NCBI RefSeq assembly: GCF_003023845.1
Contig: NZ_PYFT01000001.1
Location: 2,170,001-2,234,000, forward strand
From: Adhaeribacter arboris
GTDB lineage: Bacteria > Bacteroidota > Bacteroidia > Cytophagales > Hymenobacteraceae
Direction of reading: 5' to 3'
Length of the DNA: 64,000 nt
Made by a program: the position numbers and the translations under genes
The notes under the pieces: generated by a model
The model's input: the letters and a program-made list of their open reading frames with translations, nothing else
What the model was told of the DNA's origin: nothing
The model's database searches: none
In this document: one piece after another, positions 31,628-39,556 of the stretch
Layout of the letters: every line of letters begins with the position of its first letter
Position numbering within the stretch: the stretch's first letter is position 1

Positions 31628-31654
31628 GATTTCTCTTGAACATCAAACTATATG

Positions 31655-31686
31655 CAAGATTAATCAATCGATTGATTAAATACAAA
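31655..31686 (-). promoter_or_regulatory. Promoter and palindromic operator of the tetR-tolC-emrAB operon
   Basis: Minus strand: a -33 TTTG (31683-31686), a 20-nt spacer and a -7 TAATCTTG (31655-31662, one mismatch to TAnnTTTG). The perfect 20-bp palindrome TTAATCAATCGATTGATTAA (31660-31679) fills the space between the two promoter elements and touches the -7 box. Repressor bound there would block RNA polymerase. Start of transcription near 31651, about 24 nt before the tetR ATG. Confidence 0.8.
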
Positions 31687-31945
31687 AATAATCTTAAATA
31701 TTTATTAATCGACTTTTAGTAGTGATGTTTTAGGCGTTTAGTTGCTCCAAAACGAGATATCAAGAAAAAGGATGCAGAATTAGTACTAACTCGCTGAACT
31801 TACAGTAAAACAGCTAGTAAAAGTAAGTATGTATAACCAAGCAACCTCCCTTTATACTTTGCGTTTTTTAAGGTGAAGTAGTTTTATTGCCAGAATGCTT
31901 AATATTACATTTTCAACCGCACCTACGTGCGCAAACCCTATAAAG

Positions 31946-32566
31946 ATGAACTTTAAGAGTAACAAAGAAAAAATCAGTTATATCATTGGCCGCGATATGG
32001 CCACTAATTTCCGGAAACAAGGTCTGGAAGTAGATCCCGAAATATTTTTACAAGGTTTTAAAGAAGCAACCGCGGGTCAGAAATCGCAGCTTAGCCCGGA
32101 TGATGTACAAGCGGCCATGATGGAACTTCAGCAATTAATGGCAAGTCGCCAGAATACGACAGATAATCGGCAGGGAGAAATCAATCAACAAGAAGGCGAA
32201 GCTTTCCTGGCAGAAAACAGAAACCGTCCGGACGTAGTTACTTTGCCAAGTGGTCTGCAATATCAGGTTCTTAACCAAGGTTCCGGTAAATCTCCTTCTA
32301 AAACCGATTCCGTTACTACCCATTATCACGGCACTTTATTAGATGGAACTGTATTTGATTCGTCGTACGAACGGGGCGAACCTGCTACTTTCCCGGTAAA
32401 CGGGGTAATTGCCGGTTGGACAGAGGCCTTGCAAAAAATGAAAGAAGGCGATAAGTGGCGTTTATTTATTCCGGCGAATTTAGCTTACGGAACGCGGGGT
32501 GCCGGCGGCGATATTGGCCCCAATGCCACCCTCATCTTTGATGTAGAATTGTTAACAGTAAATTAA
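31946..32566 (+). CDS. FKBP-type peptidyl-prolyl cis-trans isomerase (FkpA/Mip-like)
   Basis: From the ATG at 31946 the protein has 206 residues. The alternative start at 31895 adds 17 residues without signal-peptide character, and family members start with KEKISYIIG-type sequence as here. The N-terminal dimerisation domain (about 1-95) includes ISYIIGRDMATNFRKQGLEV. The FKBP domain (about 105-206) shows LPSGLQYQVL, VTTHYHGTLLDGTVFDSSYE, PATFPVNGVIAGWTEALQKM and FIPANLAYG. It speeds proline isomerisation during folding. No secretion signal is seen, so a cytosolic location is possible. A large hairpin follows directly. Confidence 0.92.
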   Translation: MNFKSNKEKISYIIGRDMATNFRKQGLEVDPEIFLQGFKEATAGQKSQLSPDDVQAAMMELQQLMASRQNTTDNRQGEINQQEGEAFLAENRNRPDVVTLPSGLQYQVLNQGSGKSPSKTDSVTTHYHGTLLDGTVFDSSYERGEPATFPVNGVIAGWTEALQKMKEGDKWRLFIPANLAYGTRGAGGDIGPNATLIFDVELLTVN

Positions 32567-32575
32567 TTATTATAA

Positions 32576-32649
32576 ACCCGAAAGCAGAACTAATTTTAGG
32601 AGGGAAGTTTCTTGGAACATTCCTTCTAAAATTAGTTCTGCTTTCGGGT
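32576..32649. repeat. Long perfect inverted repeat forming a 24-30 bp hairpin
   Basis: Arms 32576-32599 and 32626-32649 are exact complements over 24 bp; six further pairs with two G-T wobbles extend the stem toward a ~14-nt loop. It starts 9 nt after the FKBP stop. On the plus strand it is followed by GTAAAAAAC, not T residues, so it is not a textbook terminator. It could protect or end the FKBP mRNA, or be a small inverted-repeat element. Confidence 0.75.
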
Positions 32650-32672
32650 AAAAAACAGGCAAAACGGAGACA

Positions 32673-33122
32673 ATGCTGGTGGAGTTAATAGAAGAATATT
32701 ACCCGGAAAAAGGTTACTCCAGCGATTATCTCCTTTTAACGGCGGAAACGCTGGAAATTAAGCATCATTCTCACCGGTATATTTTGCCCTTAGATCAAAT
32801 TGAATCTATTGATTTACGACATATCCGGTTATTGTTTTATTATTTAGCCGGCGGGTTTACGGTTACTCTTTCCTTAATCGCTATTCTAAGCTATTTTATT
32901 TCTCCCTTGCCTGGTTTATTACTGGTTTTACTTGGTATTATCGGGCTTTATTTCGGTTTGAAAGGAAAAATAAGTTTGCAGATAAGTACCACTACCGACG
33001 ATTATGTTTTTTGGTTTTCGGGTAAGTACCCTCCCTTTCTAAAATTTATTAATGCGGTCCGTCATCGTATCATCATGCAAAGTGCCCTAAACTCCGAAAA
33101 TTTAAATTTAACGGAAGAGTAA
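32673..33122 (+). CDS. Small membrane protein with two transmembrane helices, unknown function
   Basis: 149 residues, not recognised as a named family. The first ~48 residues look like the beginning of a bacterial PH-like or YcxB-like fold (LLLTAETLEIKHHSHRYILP, then LDQIESIDLRH). Two adjacent hydrophobic helices follow (about 55-75 and 80-96, with SPLPG between). A polar C-terminal part continues the possible PH-like strands (ISLQISTTTDDYVFWFSG). It lies downstream of the FKBP gene and the long hairpin. Probably an inner-membrane protein; no function is claimed. Confidence 0.7.
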   Translation: MLVELIEEYYPEKGYSSDYLLLTAETLEIKHHSHRYILPLDQIESIDLRHIRLLFYYLAGGFTVTLSLIAILSYFISPLPGLLLVLLGIIGLYFGLKGKISLQISTTTDDYVFWFSGKYPPFLKFINAVRHRIIMQSALNSENLNLTEE

Positions 33123-33248
33123 TTATTTGCACTCAGGTTCTTCGAAACATCATACAATTATTTAGTATCAACGCTTCTTTCCAACAATTCTTCATCTACT
33201 TACAACTTTCTGAAAGCTAACCAACCTAAATTTTACATCTGGTTTTTA

Positions 33249-35051
33249 TTAGCCATTCGTCCATTTATTTAAAATAGCAGCTTGCTCTTTACCAGCCTTC
33301 TCGTTGGGGGTGATTTCGAAGCGGCGCGTTTCAGTAGCTACTAAAGGAAATTCCAAGGTAAGCATTTGTCCATCTCGGTTTATAAGCAAACTAATTGGCT
33401 GACCAGCCCGCGCCCCTGATAAGGATAGATTCACGCCGTCGGTTATACGGTAACCATTTAAAGCGATAATTTCGTCGTTTACATTTAACCCACCTTGCCA
33501 GGCGCTACCATCCCGGAGTACAGTAGTAACTATTTGTTTCCCGGTAGTTAAAGAGACCTTTGCTCCTAAACTAGCTTCCGGTTTGTTGGTATTTAAGTTC
33601 ACAAAGTGCAATCCGGCATAATTAAAATAGGCGACGTAGTCGGGAGTTTTAGTACCATAAATATAATCATTAAAAAAAGCATCCAACTTTCCGCCTGCTA
33701 CACTCTCAGCTGCTTGTTTAAATTCCGCGTCCGTAAAACCACGGTCCAGTTTTTTATAATATTGCTGATACAATTGACGCATTAAATCGTCTAAATTTTT
33801 TCGACCTTTCGTGCGCTGCAAAATTTCCAGGTTTAATAATGTGCCAATAACGGAGCCTTTAGAATAATAAGAAGTTCCGGCATTTATGGAGTTTTCGTTG
33901 GGCCGGTAATATTTAATCCAGGCATCAAAACTCGACTCAGCCGCCGATTGTACCCGGACACCCGGAGTATTTTCGAGGTCGCTTATTTCTTTCGCAATAG
34001 TATTTAAATATTGTTCGTTCGACTGAAATCCACTGCGGCGCACAATTAAATTAGCGTAGTAACTAGTAAAACCCTCCGAAACCCACAGTAAATTAGTATA
34101 TGTTTCGGCATCGTAATTAAATGGACCTAAACCAGCCGGCCGCAAACGTTTTATGTTCCAAAGGTGAAAGTACTCGTGGGCAGCCAAACTTAGAATGCTA
34201 TTATAACCGGCGGCGCTAGCATAATTCCATTTTTTCACCTGCAAGGTTGTAGAATATTTATGCTCCAATCCTCCTCCCCCATTTGAGGTATTATGAATAA
34301 TAAATAAGTACCGATTAATAGGCTGATCACCCATGATTTGGGTAGCCGTAGTGGTTATTTTTTTCAGGTCGGCTAAGAACTTATCTTTGTTCACGTTCGA
34401 TTCCCCGAACATAGCTACCTGGTGCGGTACGCCATTTACCTCAAACTGCCACACATTATGGTTGCCAATTTCAATCGGCGAATCTACTACTTCATCGTAG
34501 TCAGCGGCCTGAAATGTAAAGGGCTGACTTTCGGATGCCGGCGCCAGAGCCGTTGAAACCACTTTCCAGTCTTTAAAGGGTACTACTTTTATTTCGGATT
34601 TTTCCTTTTGCAAACCATCCGGATACATAAACACACTCGCGCCGTTGGCATAACCATGTTCGGCATCCAGAAAACTGGTACGTACAGTTAATTCAAAAGC
34701 ATATACTTTATAATTTATTTTAACTTGCGGTACTTTTTGTGAATAGATACGCCAGGTATTTTTATTAATTTTTTCGAAACGCACAGGTTGATTATTGGCA
34801 CTGGCGGTAAATCCTTCCACATTTTTGGCGTATTCGCGAACCAGGTAAGAGCCGGGAGTCCAAACTGGCATTTTTACATCTACATAATCTTTCTGAGGAC
34901 TCGCAAATGTCATTTCAACCTCAAAATAATGCGTTTGGGGTTGCGGCATAGCTAAGGTATAAGTTATGTTAGCGGCTGCCCAAATTTTAATAGGAAGAAA
35001 AATAATTGAGAAAGTAAAAAGTAAAATTCGTTTATTATTGGATAAAGACAT
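33249..35051 (-). CDS. M61 family metallopeptidase (glycyl aminopeptidase-like) with PDZ domain
   Basis: 600 residues with a signal peptide (about 1-24). The N-terminal beta domain of M61 enzymes (ITYTLAMPQPQTHYFEVEMT, about 25-44) is followed by the catalytic domain. The zinc motif is in LAAHEYFHLWNIKRLRP (about 286-302): H-E-x-x-H with a later Glu in LLWVSEGFTSYY. A PDZ domain lies at about 500-570 (GLNVNDEIIALNGYRI). These exported peptidases remove N-terminal Gly or Ala from peptides; in Bacteroidota they are periplasmic. It is separated from the micro-ORF unit upstream by a strong terminator, so it likely has its own promoter near 35.1-35.3 kb. Confidence 0.93.
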   Translation of the reverse strand: MSLSNNKRILLFTFSIIFLPIKIWAAANITYTLAMPQPQTHYFEVEMTFASPQKDYVDVKMPVWTPGSYLVREYAKNVEGFTASANNQPVRFEKINKNTWRIYSQKVPQVKINYKVYAFELTVRTSFLDAEHGYANGASVFMYPDGLQKEKSEIKVVPFKDWKVVSTALAPASESQPFTFQAADYDEVVDSPIEIGNHNVWQFEVNGVPHQVAMFGESNVNKDKFLADLKKITTTATQIMGDQPINRYLFIIHNTSNGGGGLEHKYSTTLQVKKWNYASAAGYNSILSLAAHEYFHLWNIKRLRPAGLGPFNYDAETYTNLLWVSEGFTSYYANLIVRRSGFQSNEQYLNTIAKEISDLENTPGVRVQSAAESSFDAWIKYYRPNENSINAGTSYYSKGSVIGTLLNLEILQRTKGRKNLDDLMRQLYQQYYKKLDRGFTDAEFKQAAESVAGGKLDAFFNDYIYGTKTPDYVAYFNYAGLHFVNLNTNKPEASLGAKVSLTTGKQIVTTVLRDGSAWQGGLNVNDEIIALNGYRITDGVNLSLSGARAGQPISLLINRDGQMLTLEFPLVATETRRFEITPNEKAGKEQAAILNKWTNG

Positions 35052-35313
35052 AGGTAACGCTTGGTAAAAACTAAGTTAGAAGAGCAAATAAAAACTATTT
35101 GGTATATTTAGAAAGGCTTTTGAGTTTTAGTTAAATTAAAAATCAAGAAATGAGTAAGTTGTTTTTTTGAAGTATAATACAATACGAATTTTAAAAATTT
35201 TTATCCGGCAAAAGTACTGGATAAAAAGATAGAAAATAGAGTATTCCTCATCAAAAAATTAATGCTAACCGAAGCTGGAAAAATGGAAGTACCCTACATT
35301 TAAATCAGTGGGC

Positions 35314-35355
35314 AAAAAAAAACCTGCCTGTTTCATGCAACATGAAACAGGCAGG
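35314..35355 (-). terminator. Very strong terminator of the strong-SD micro-ORF unit
   Basis: A 15-bp perfect stem (CCTGCCTGTTTCATG with CATGAAACAGGCAGG) closes on a 3-nt loop. On the minus strand it is followed by nine T residues. No minus-strand gene other than the 22-codon ORF lies between it and 35.65 kb, so it ends a short independent transcript. Confidence 0.9.
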
Positions 35356-35460
35356 CTATAAATCCTTTAAAATCTTACCAAGTTACCGATTGTATTTCAA
35401 ACCAGTGATCCTTTCAGATCTTAAAAATAATGTTAATCTGTTTTAACCGGTAAAGCCAGC

Positions 35461-35529
35461 TTAGAACAGACCTTCATTGAAGGATACAACATTATTTGAA
35501 CCTGATAAAATTTGTTTGGGACTAGACAT
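35461..35529 (-). CDS. 22-aa micro-ORF with exceptionally strong Shine-Dalgarno
   Basis: Starting MSSPKQILSG and ending FNEGLF, 22 residues, stop TAA at 35461-35463. The leader carries GAAAGGAGGT (35534-35543, read on the minus strand), which is complementary over 10 nt to the 3' tail of the 16S gene in this window (ACCTCCTTTC). It lies 4 nt before the ATG (5 nt after the GGAGG core). No other gene here has anything comparable, and Bacteroidota mRNAs generally lack SDs. The peptide has no signal sequence, membrane helix or known leader motif; I do not recognise it. It lies in a ~310-nt unit with a possible promoter (TTTG 35650-35653, TATCTTTA 35624-35631) and a strong terminator. It could be a true microprotein, a translated regulatory peptide, or part of a structured RNA. 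Confidence 0.55.
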   Translation of the reverse strand: MSSPKQILSGSNNVVSFNEGLF

Positions 35530-35620
35530 TTGTACCTCCTTTCTTTAAATCCGACATATCTTACGGGGTTTGCCAAGCACCTTATGGCGCGGCCAGTAAG
35601 CCGTAGCACTCACTACTATG
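35530..35620 (-). ncRNA. Structured 5' leader candidate of the micro-ORF
   Basis: On the minus strand, GCCGCGCC-ATAA-GGTGC-TT-GGC (35572-35593) forms an 8-bp hairpin with a 2-nt bulge. The competing pairs CGGC/GCCG, TACGG/CCGTA and CTTAC/GTAAG all involve the segment just before the SD. Mutually exclusive pairings next to a strong SD are the usual design of a translational switch. It was not matched to any riboswitch family that I know. Confidence 0.4.
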
Positions 35621-35909
35621 TTATAAAGATATATTTTATCCATTAGGTTCAAAAACATTCTACTATTTTTTTATGAATATTTTTGGAATGATAACACTAT
35701 CAGCAACTTAAATTATTACATTTTAAACAGCAAAATACAGTAGATACGCTATTTCAAACAACTACTTATCTATTAATCATTCACTTACTTATTTACTTAA
35801 AATTGCATATTTCTATTAATTAACTTTATCACAATCAAGCATTTAAAATCACATACCTAAAACTGAAATACTAATTACTGGTATAAGAACTTGTCGTTAC
35901 CTCGACCAA

Positions 35910-38900
35910 TTACTGCTTAATAAATTTAAAAAACTGTATTCCTTGGTCGGTTTGCAAATGCAATAGGTAAACGCCAGGCTTTAAATCTTGAATATTTAAT
36001 TCTAATTGATTGTTCTTTATTGATTGTTGCTGTATTAGCCTCACTTCCGCTCCCGTTAAATCGGTAATAGACGTGGATATTTGGGCATCAGGCTTATCTA
36101 GTACAAGCGTTAATTTATTTGTTGCCGGATTCGGATAAATTTTGGTTGTTATAACAGTTCTGTTTAAAGGAAAGGTTTGCGTTGCGAGTCGATTTGGATT
36201 GGCTACTGAAATTACCTCAATGGCCGATACGCAGGCCTTATCTGTTACCGAGATAAAAGATATGTTTAATGTCCCATCCGTAACAGTTAAGTTTTTAGTA
36301 GCTATTACGGCTTTTCTGGCCGCACCGGCCGCCGTAATAATATCGTAGTTCGTTAACCAGTTTACTCCTTCGGCACTTACATTAAATTTACGTTTGCCGC
36401 TCGCCGTAAAGGCAATTTCGGCAAAGTGCAGCTTAACTGTATAATTACCATTAGCAACCGGAATAGAATAGTTAAAACTACCCCCTACCGTTTCTGCTCG
36501 CCGGGTATTTTGATATAGCACGTCATCGTTGGTACCTAAAATTTCGGCGGTAGTAGTGGTAGTGATAGTAAGGCCATTGAAATAGGCATCGGCACTAAAG
36601 TTACCCAAGGAAGTAGTAGCAGCGGTTCCACCACTGTTAATTCGTAGAGCTTTAGCCGTATTTTCTCCCACGGTAATAGAAACTGTTTTAACTGTCGAAG
36701 TTTGACAACCCCAGGTTACGGTAAAAGTAAAAGAATCTGAACCGGTGAAACCGGGTTTAGGAATATACAAGTGATTTGATCCTGAACCCGTTAAAGTTCC
36801 GTTTTTAGGTTGGGCAACAATGGTATAAACCAATGGGCTACCACCCGTACCCGAAAGAGTAATAGCTTTAGGAGTACTTGCAGCCGTTACTACTTCTTGC
36901 GCTTTCGCTACGGGCGCTGCTTTTTGAATAATTAAACTACCTAATGGATTGCCTCCGTCCGTAGATTTGTTTAGATGACGCAGAACTGTAAAATTACCAG
37001 ATGGTGTAAATCTAAAAATGGTTCCGCCCTCGTAAAGGCCTCCTTCGCTATTTAATCCGTATAAATTTCCTTTTTCGTCCCGCACTAAACTGCCTCTGCA
37101 TTTACTGCCGTCCGTGATTTTATCAAAATTATGAAGTATCGTTAAAGCACCCGAAGGTGTCAGCTTAAATATAGTACCGTACCCCTTAGTGCCGCCTACT
37201 TCCGTTGTACCATAAAAAGTACCATCCACATCCTGCATCAGGCTTCCTTGCGAGAATCCACCGCTGGCGTTAGTAAAGTTGTAAATAACTGTATACGCAC
37301 CACTGGGCGTAATTTTAAAGATGGTACCACCTACGTTCGCACCACCCGTACGCGTTAGGCCATATAGATTACCATCTTTCCCTTTTATAAGGGTGCTTTT
37401 GGAATCAACTCCATCATCGAAGCTAAGATCCCGAATAAAAGTTATAGTACCTTGGGGAGTAATTTTATAAATAGTTCCACCGCCAATTTTTCCTCCTTGG
37501 TAAGTAATGCCGTAAAAATCACCATCGTTGCCCTGTATTAAACCGCCATAAGGAGCTCGCCCGTTAGAACTAAAATCAAAAGAATGCAAAACTTTAAAAG
37601 TACCACCTGGCGTAATCCTAAATATTGTACCGTACCCTTTACTGCCACCCGAAGGAGCCGTACCGTATAAGTTTCCATCGGTAGCCTGAATTAAATTACC
37701 CTCGGGGTAGGCGCCGTCGGTGTTAATGTTTAAAGAATGCAGGGTAGTAAAGGTACCGTCGGTACACATTTTAAAGATGGTGCCATTCCCGTATTTACCT
37801 CCCTGAGAAGTTGTACCATAATAATAGCCGTCTTTGCCTTGCACTAAACTACCATAAGGTGCATTTCCCTGATTATTATCGGGCAAAGATACCAGCAAAG
37901 TAAAAGTACCACCGGGCGTAATCTTAAAAATAGTACCGTAACTGCTGGGGCCATAACTCCCTGCCATGCCGTAAAAACTGCCGTCCTTGCCCTGCACTAA
38001 ACTCCCTCGCGGGTTTGCCCCGGTGGTTGCAAAATCAAGGTGCTTTAAAACAGTAAAAGTACCGCCCGGAGTTAGCTTAAAAATAGTACCATTATAATTT
38101 TTACCCCCATCGGAAGCCATACCGTAGAAATTACCATCCGAGCCTCTAACTAAGGTACCGTATGCATGACCGCCATCTTCAGAGCTTAAATGGTGTATAA
38201 CCGTGAAGGCTCCTTTAGAAGAAATTTTAAAAATTGTTCCGTAATATTGTTCACCTCCGGCGTACGTCATACCATAAAAATTACCATCGGTAGCTTGAAT
38301 TAAACTACCGCCCGGAATACTTCCATCTGTAGTACCATTTAATGCTCGTAAAACGGTATAAGTACCAGTCGGCGTAACCTTAAATATAGTACCGTAACCG
38401 TGGGTACCTCCAGCGGAAGTCATGCCGTAGAAATTACCGTCTTTTCCCTGTACTAAATTTCCGTAAGGAGATCCGCCGTTGGTAGTTCCGTTAAAAGAGC
38501 GTAAAACAGTATATACCCCTTTGGGCGTCATTTTAAATATAGTTCCATAATTGTACTTGCCGCCCAGCAAGGTCATCCCATAAAAATTACCATCCGTACC
38601 TTGCACTAAGCTGCCCCAAGGGTTTCCGCCATCATTTGTGTAATCGAAAGATTTTAAAACCGTAAATACTCCATTTGGAGTAATTTTAAAAATGGTACCT
38701 TTCCTATACTCGCCGTTAACATAGGTCATTCCATAAAAATTACCGTCTGCCCCTTGCACCAAATTTCCGGCAGGACCAGTGCCATCGGGATGATTGAAAT
38801 GGTGCAGTATAGAAACTTTACCTGCCGGACTCATTTTAAAAATAGTACCATAACCGTAATTTCCTCTATTAGCAGTCATACCATAGAAATTGCCATCTTT

Positions 38901-39212
38901 CCCAAGGGTTAAATCGCCAAAAGGAGAAATGCCCAGTTTATAAAAGCCTTTTCGAACCTTAAAATTAGTTCCAGAACGGTTAATTGTAAAGGCTGCTCCG
39001 CCACCTTGCGGGCCCTCACTGGAAGTTAGTCCAATTAAAACTTCTTGCGCCATTGTGCTATTTGCTGAAAGCAAAACAAAAACCAGAGCGATAGCAAAAG
39101 TTATGAGGAGGTTTAACCTTAAATTATAATAAAATTGCCGAAAAGAGCCTTGAGACTGTGATTTTGGGCGGAACCAGGCCAGTAGAAAGAAAGAGTGTAA
39201 ATTTAATTTCAT
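35910..39212 (-). CDS. Secreted repeat protein: ~13 'YGTIFK' repeats, malectin-like domain, T9SS type A sorting domain
   Basis: 1100 residues. A hydrophobic segment (about 31-54, ending STMAQE) acts as export signal. About 13 tandem repeats of ~50-54 residues follow (about 75-770), each with GSLVQGxDGNFYGM, a GG turn, YGTIFKxTPxG and a T-V-L strand. This is the gloeo/Verruco-type repeat and probably folds as beta-propeller blades. Then come an Ig/cadherin-like module (about 785-860), a malectin-like carbohydrate-binding domain (about 865-1010, LRINSGG...YTVKLHFAEIAF...AIEVI) and a C-terminal T9SS type A domain (KIYPNPATNKLTL...GVYLLHLQTDQGIQFFKFIK). So it is secreted and surface-attached. The role is unknown; carbohydrate binding is inferred from the malectin part. 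Confidence 0.9.
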   Translation of the reverse strand: MKLNLHSFFLLAWFRPKSQSQGSFRQFYYNLRLNLLITFAIALVFVLLSANSTMAQEVLIGLTSSEGPQGGGAAFTINRSGTNFKVRKGFYKLGISPFGDLTLGKDGNFYGMTANRGNYGYGTIFKMSPAGKVSILHHFNHPDGTGPAGNLVQGADGNFYGMTYVNGEYRKGTIFKITPNGVFTVLKSFDYTNDGGNPWGSLVQGTDGNFYGMTLLGGKYNYGTIFKMTPKGVYTVLRSFNGTTNGGSPYGNLVQGKDGNFYGMTSAGGTHGYGTIFKVTPTGTYTVLRALNGTTDGSIPGGSLIQATDGNFYGMTYAGGEQYYGTIFKISSKGAFTVIHHLSSEDGGHAYGTLVRGSDGNFYGMASDGGKNYNGTIFKLTPGGTFTVLKHLDFATTGANPRGSLVQGKDGSFYGMAGSYGPSSYGTIFKITPGGTFTLLVSLPDNNQGNAPYGSLVQGKDGYYYGTTSQGGKYGNGTIFKMCTDGTFTTLHSLNINTDGAYPEGNLIQATDGNLYGTAPSGGSKGYGTIFRITPGGTFKVLHSFDFSSNGRAPYGGLIQGNDGDFYGITYQGGKIGGGTIYKITPQGTITFIRDLSFDDGVDSKSTLIKGKDGNLYGLTRTGGANVGGTIFKITPSGAYTVIYNFTNASGGFSQGSLMQDVDGTFYGTTEVGGTKGYGTIFKLTPSGALTILHNFDKITDGSKCRGSLVRDEKGNLYGLNSEGGLYEGGTIFRFTPSGNFTVLRHLNKSTDGGNPLGSLIIQKAAPVAKAQEVVTAASTPKAITLSGTGGSPLVYTIVAQPKNGTLTGSGSNHLYIPKPGFTGSDSFTFTVTWGCQTSTVKTVSITVGENTAKALRINSGGTAATTSLGNFSADAYFNGLTITTTTTAEILGTNDDVLYQNTRRAETVGGSFNYSIPVANGNYTVKLHFAEIAFTASGKRKFNVSAEGVNWLTNYDIITAAGAARKAVIATKNLTVTDGTLNISFISVTDKACVSAIEVISVANPNRLATQTFPLNRTVITTKIYPNPATNKLTLVLDKPDAQISTSITDLTGAEVRLIQQQSIKNNQLELNIQDLKPGVYLLHLQTDQGIQFFKFIKQ

Positions 39213-39393
39213 AATTAATTGGTTTAGGTGGGGAAATGGATTATAGAAAAGGCAAAAACATTTATAATCAGCTTTTTACAGCCTTTATCGAACTCAATAA
39301 ATCAAGCAAAATTTATATAAATTAAGGCTTTAAAGCTAAATATAAACTCTATATTTTTTATAAATATTTAATCGGTAATTGAGGTACTTTTAA

Positions 39394-39540
39394 ATGTGCC
39401 AACCTGAACAAACTTTAAATAAAGAAAAACGGGAAGAACTTAAATTCACCTGGGATTTAGCTGGATTAACAACTATCTTACCCGACCTAGATCATTCTAT
39501 AGGTTCCTTGAAAATTTTAAACTATCTGGCAAACTTATAA
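39394..39540 (+). CDS. Possible 48-aa small protein
   Basis: An ATG-to-TAA frame of 48 codons in the 344-bp gap between the repeat-protein gene and alkB. It begins MCQPEQTLNKEKREEL and continues with a hydrophobic half (WDLAGLTTILPDLDHSIGSL). The composition is protein-like, but there is no SD, no clear promoter and no family match. It could be spurious. Confidence 0.25.
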   Translation: MCQPEQTLNKEKREELKFTWDLAGLTTILPDLDHSIGSLKILNYLANL

Positions 39541-39556
39541 TTCAATGACTTGCTTT

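Noticed and set aside
35545-35643. 32-codon frame just upstream of the strong-SD ORF
   Set aside because: It begins upstream of the predicted transcription start and overlaps the structured leader; no SD or family similarity.
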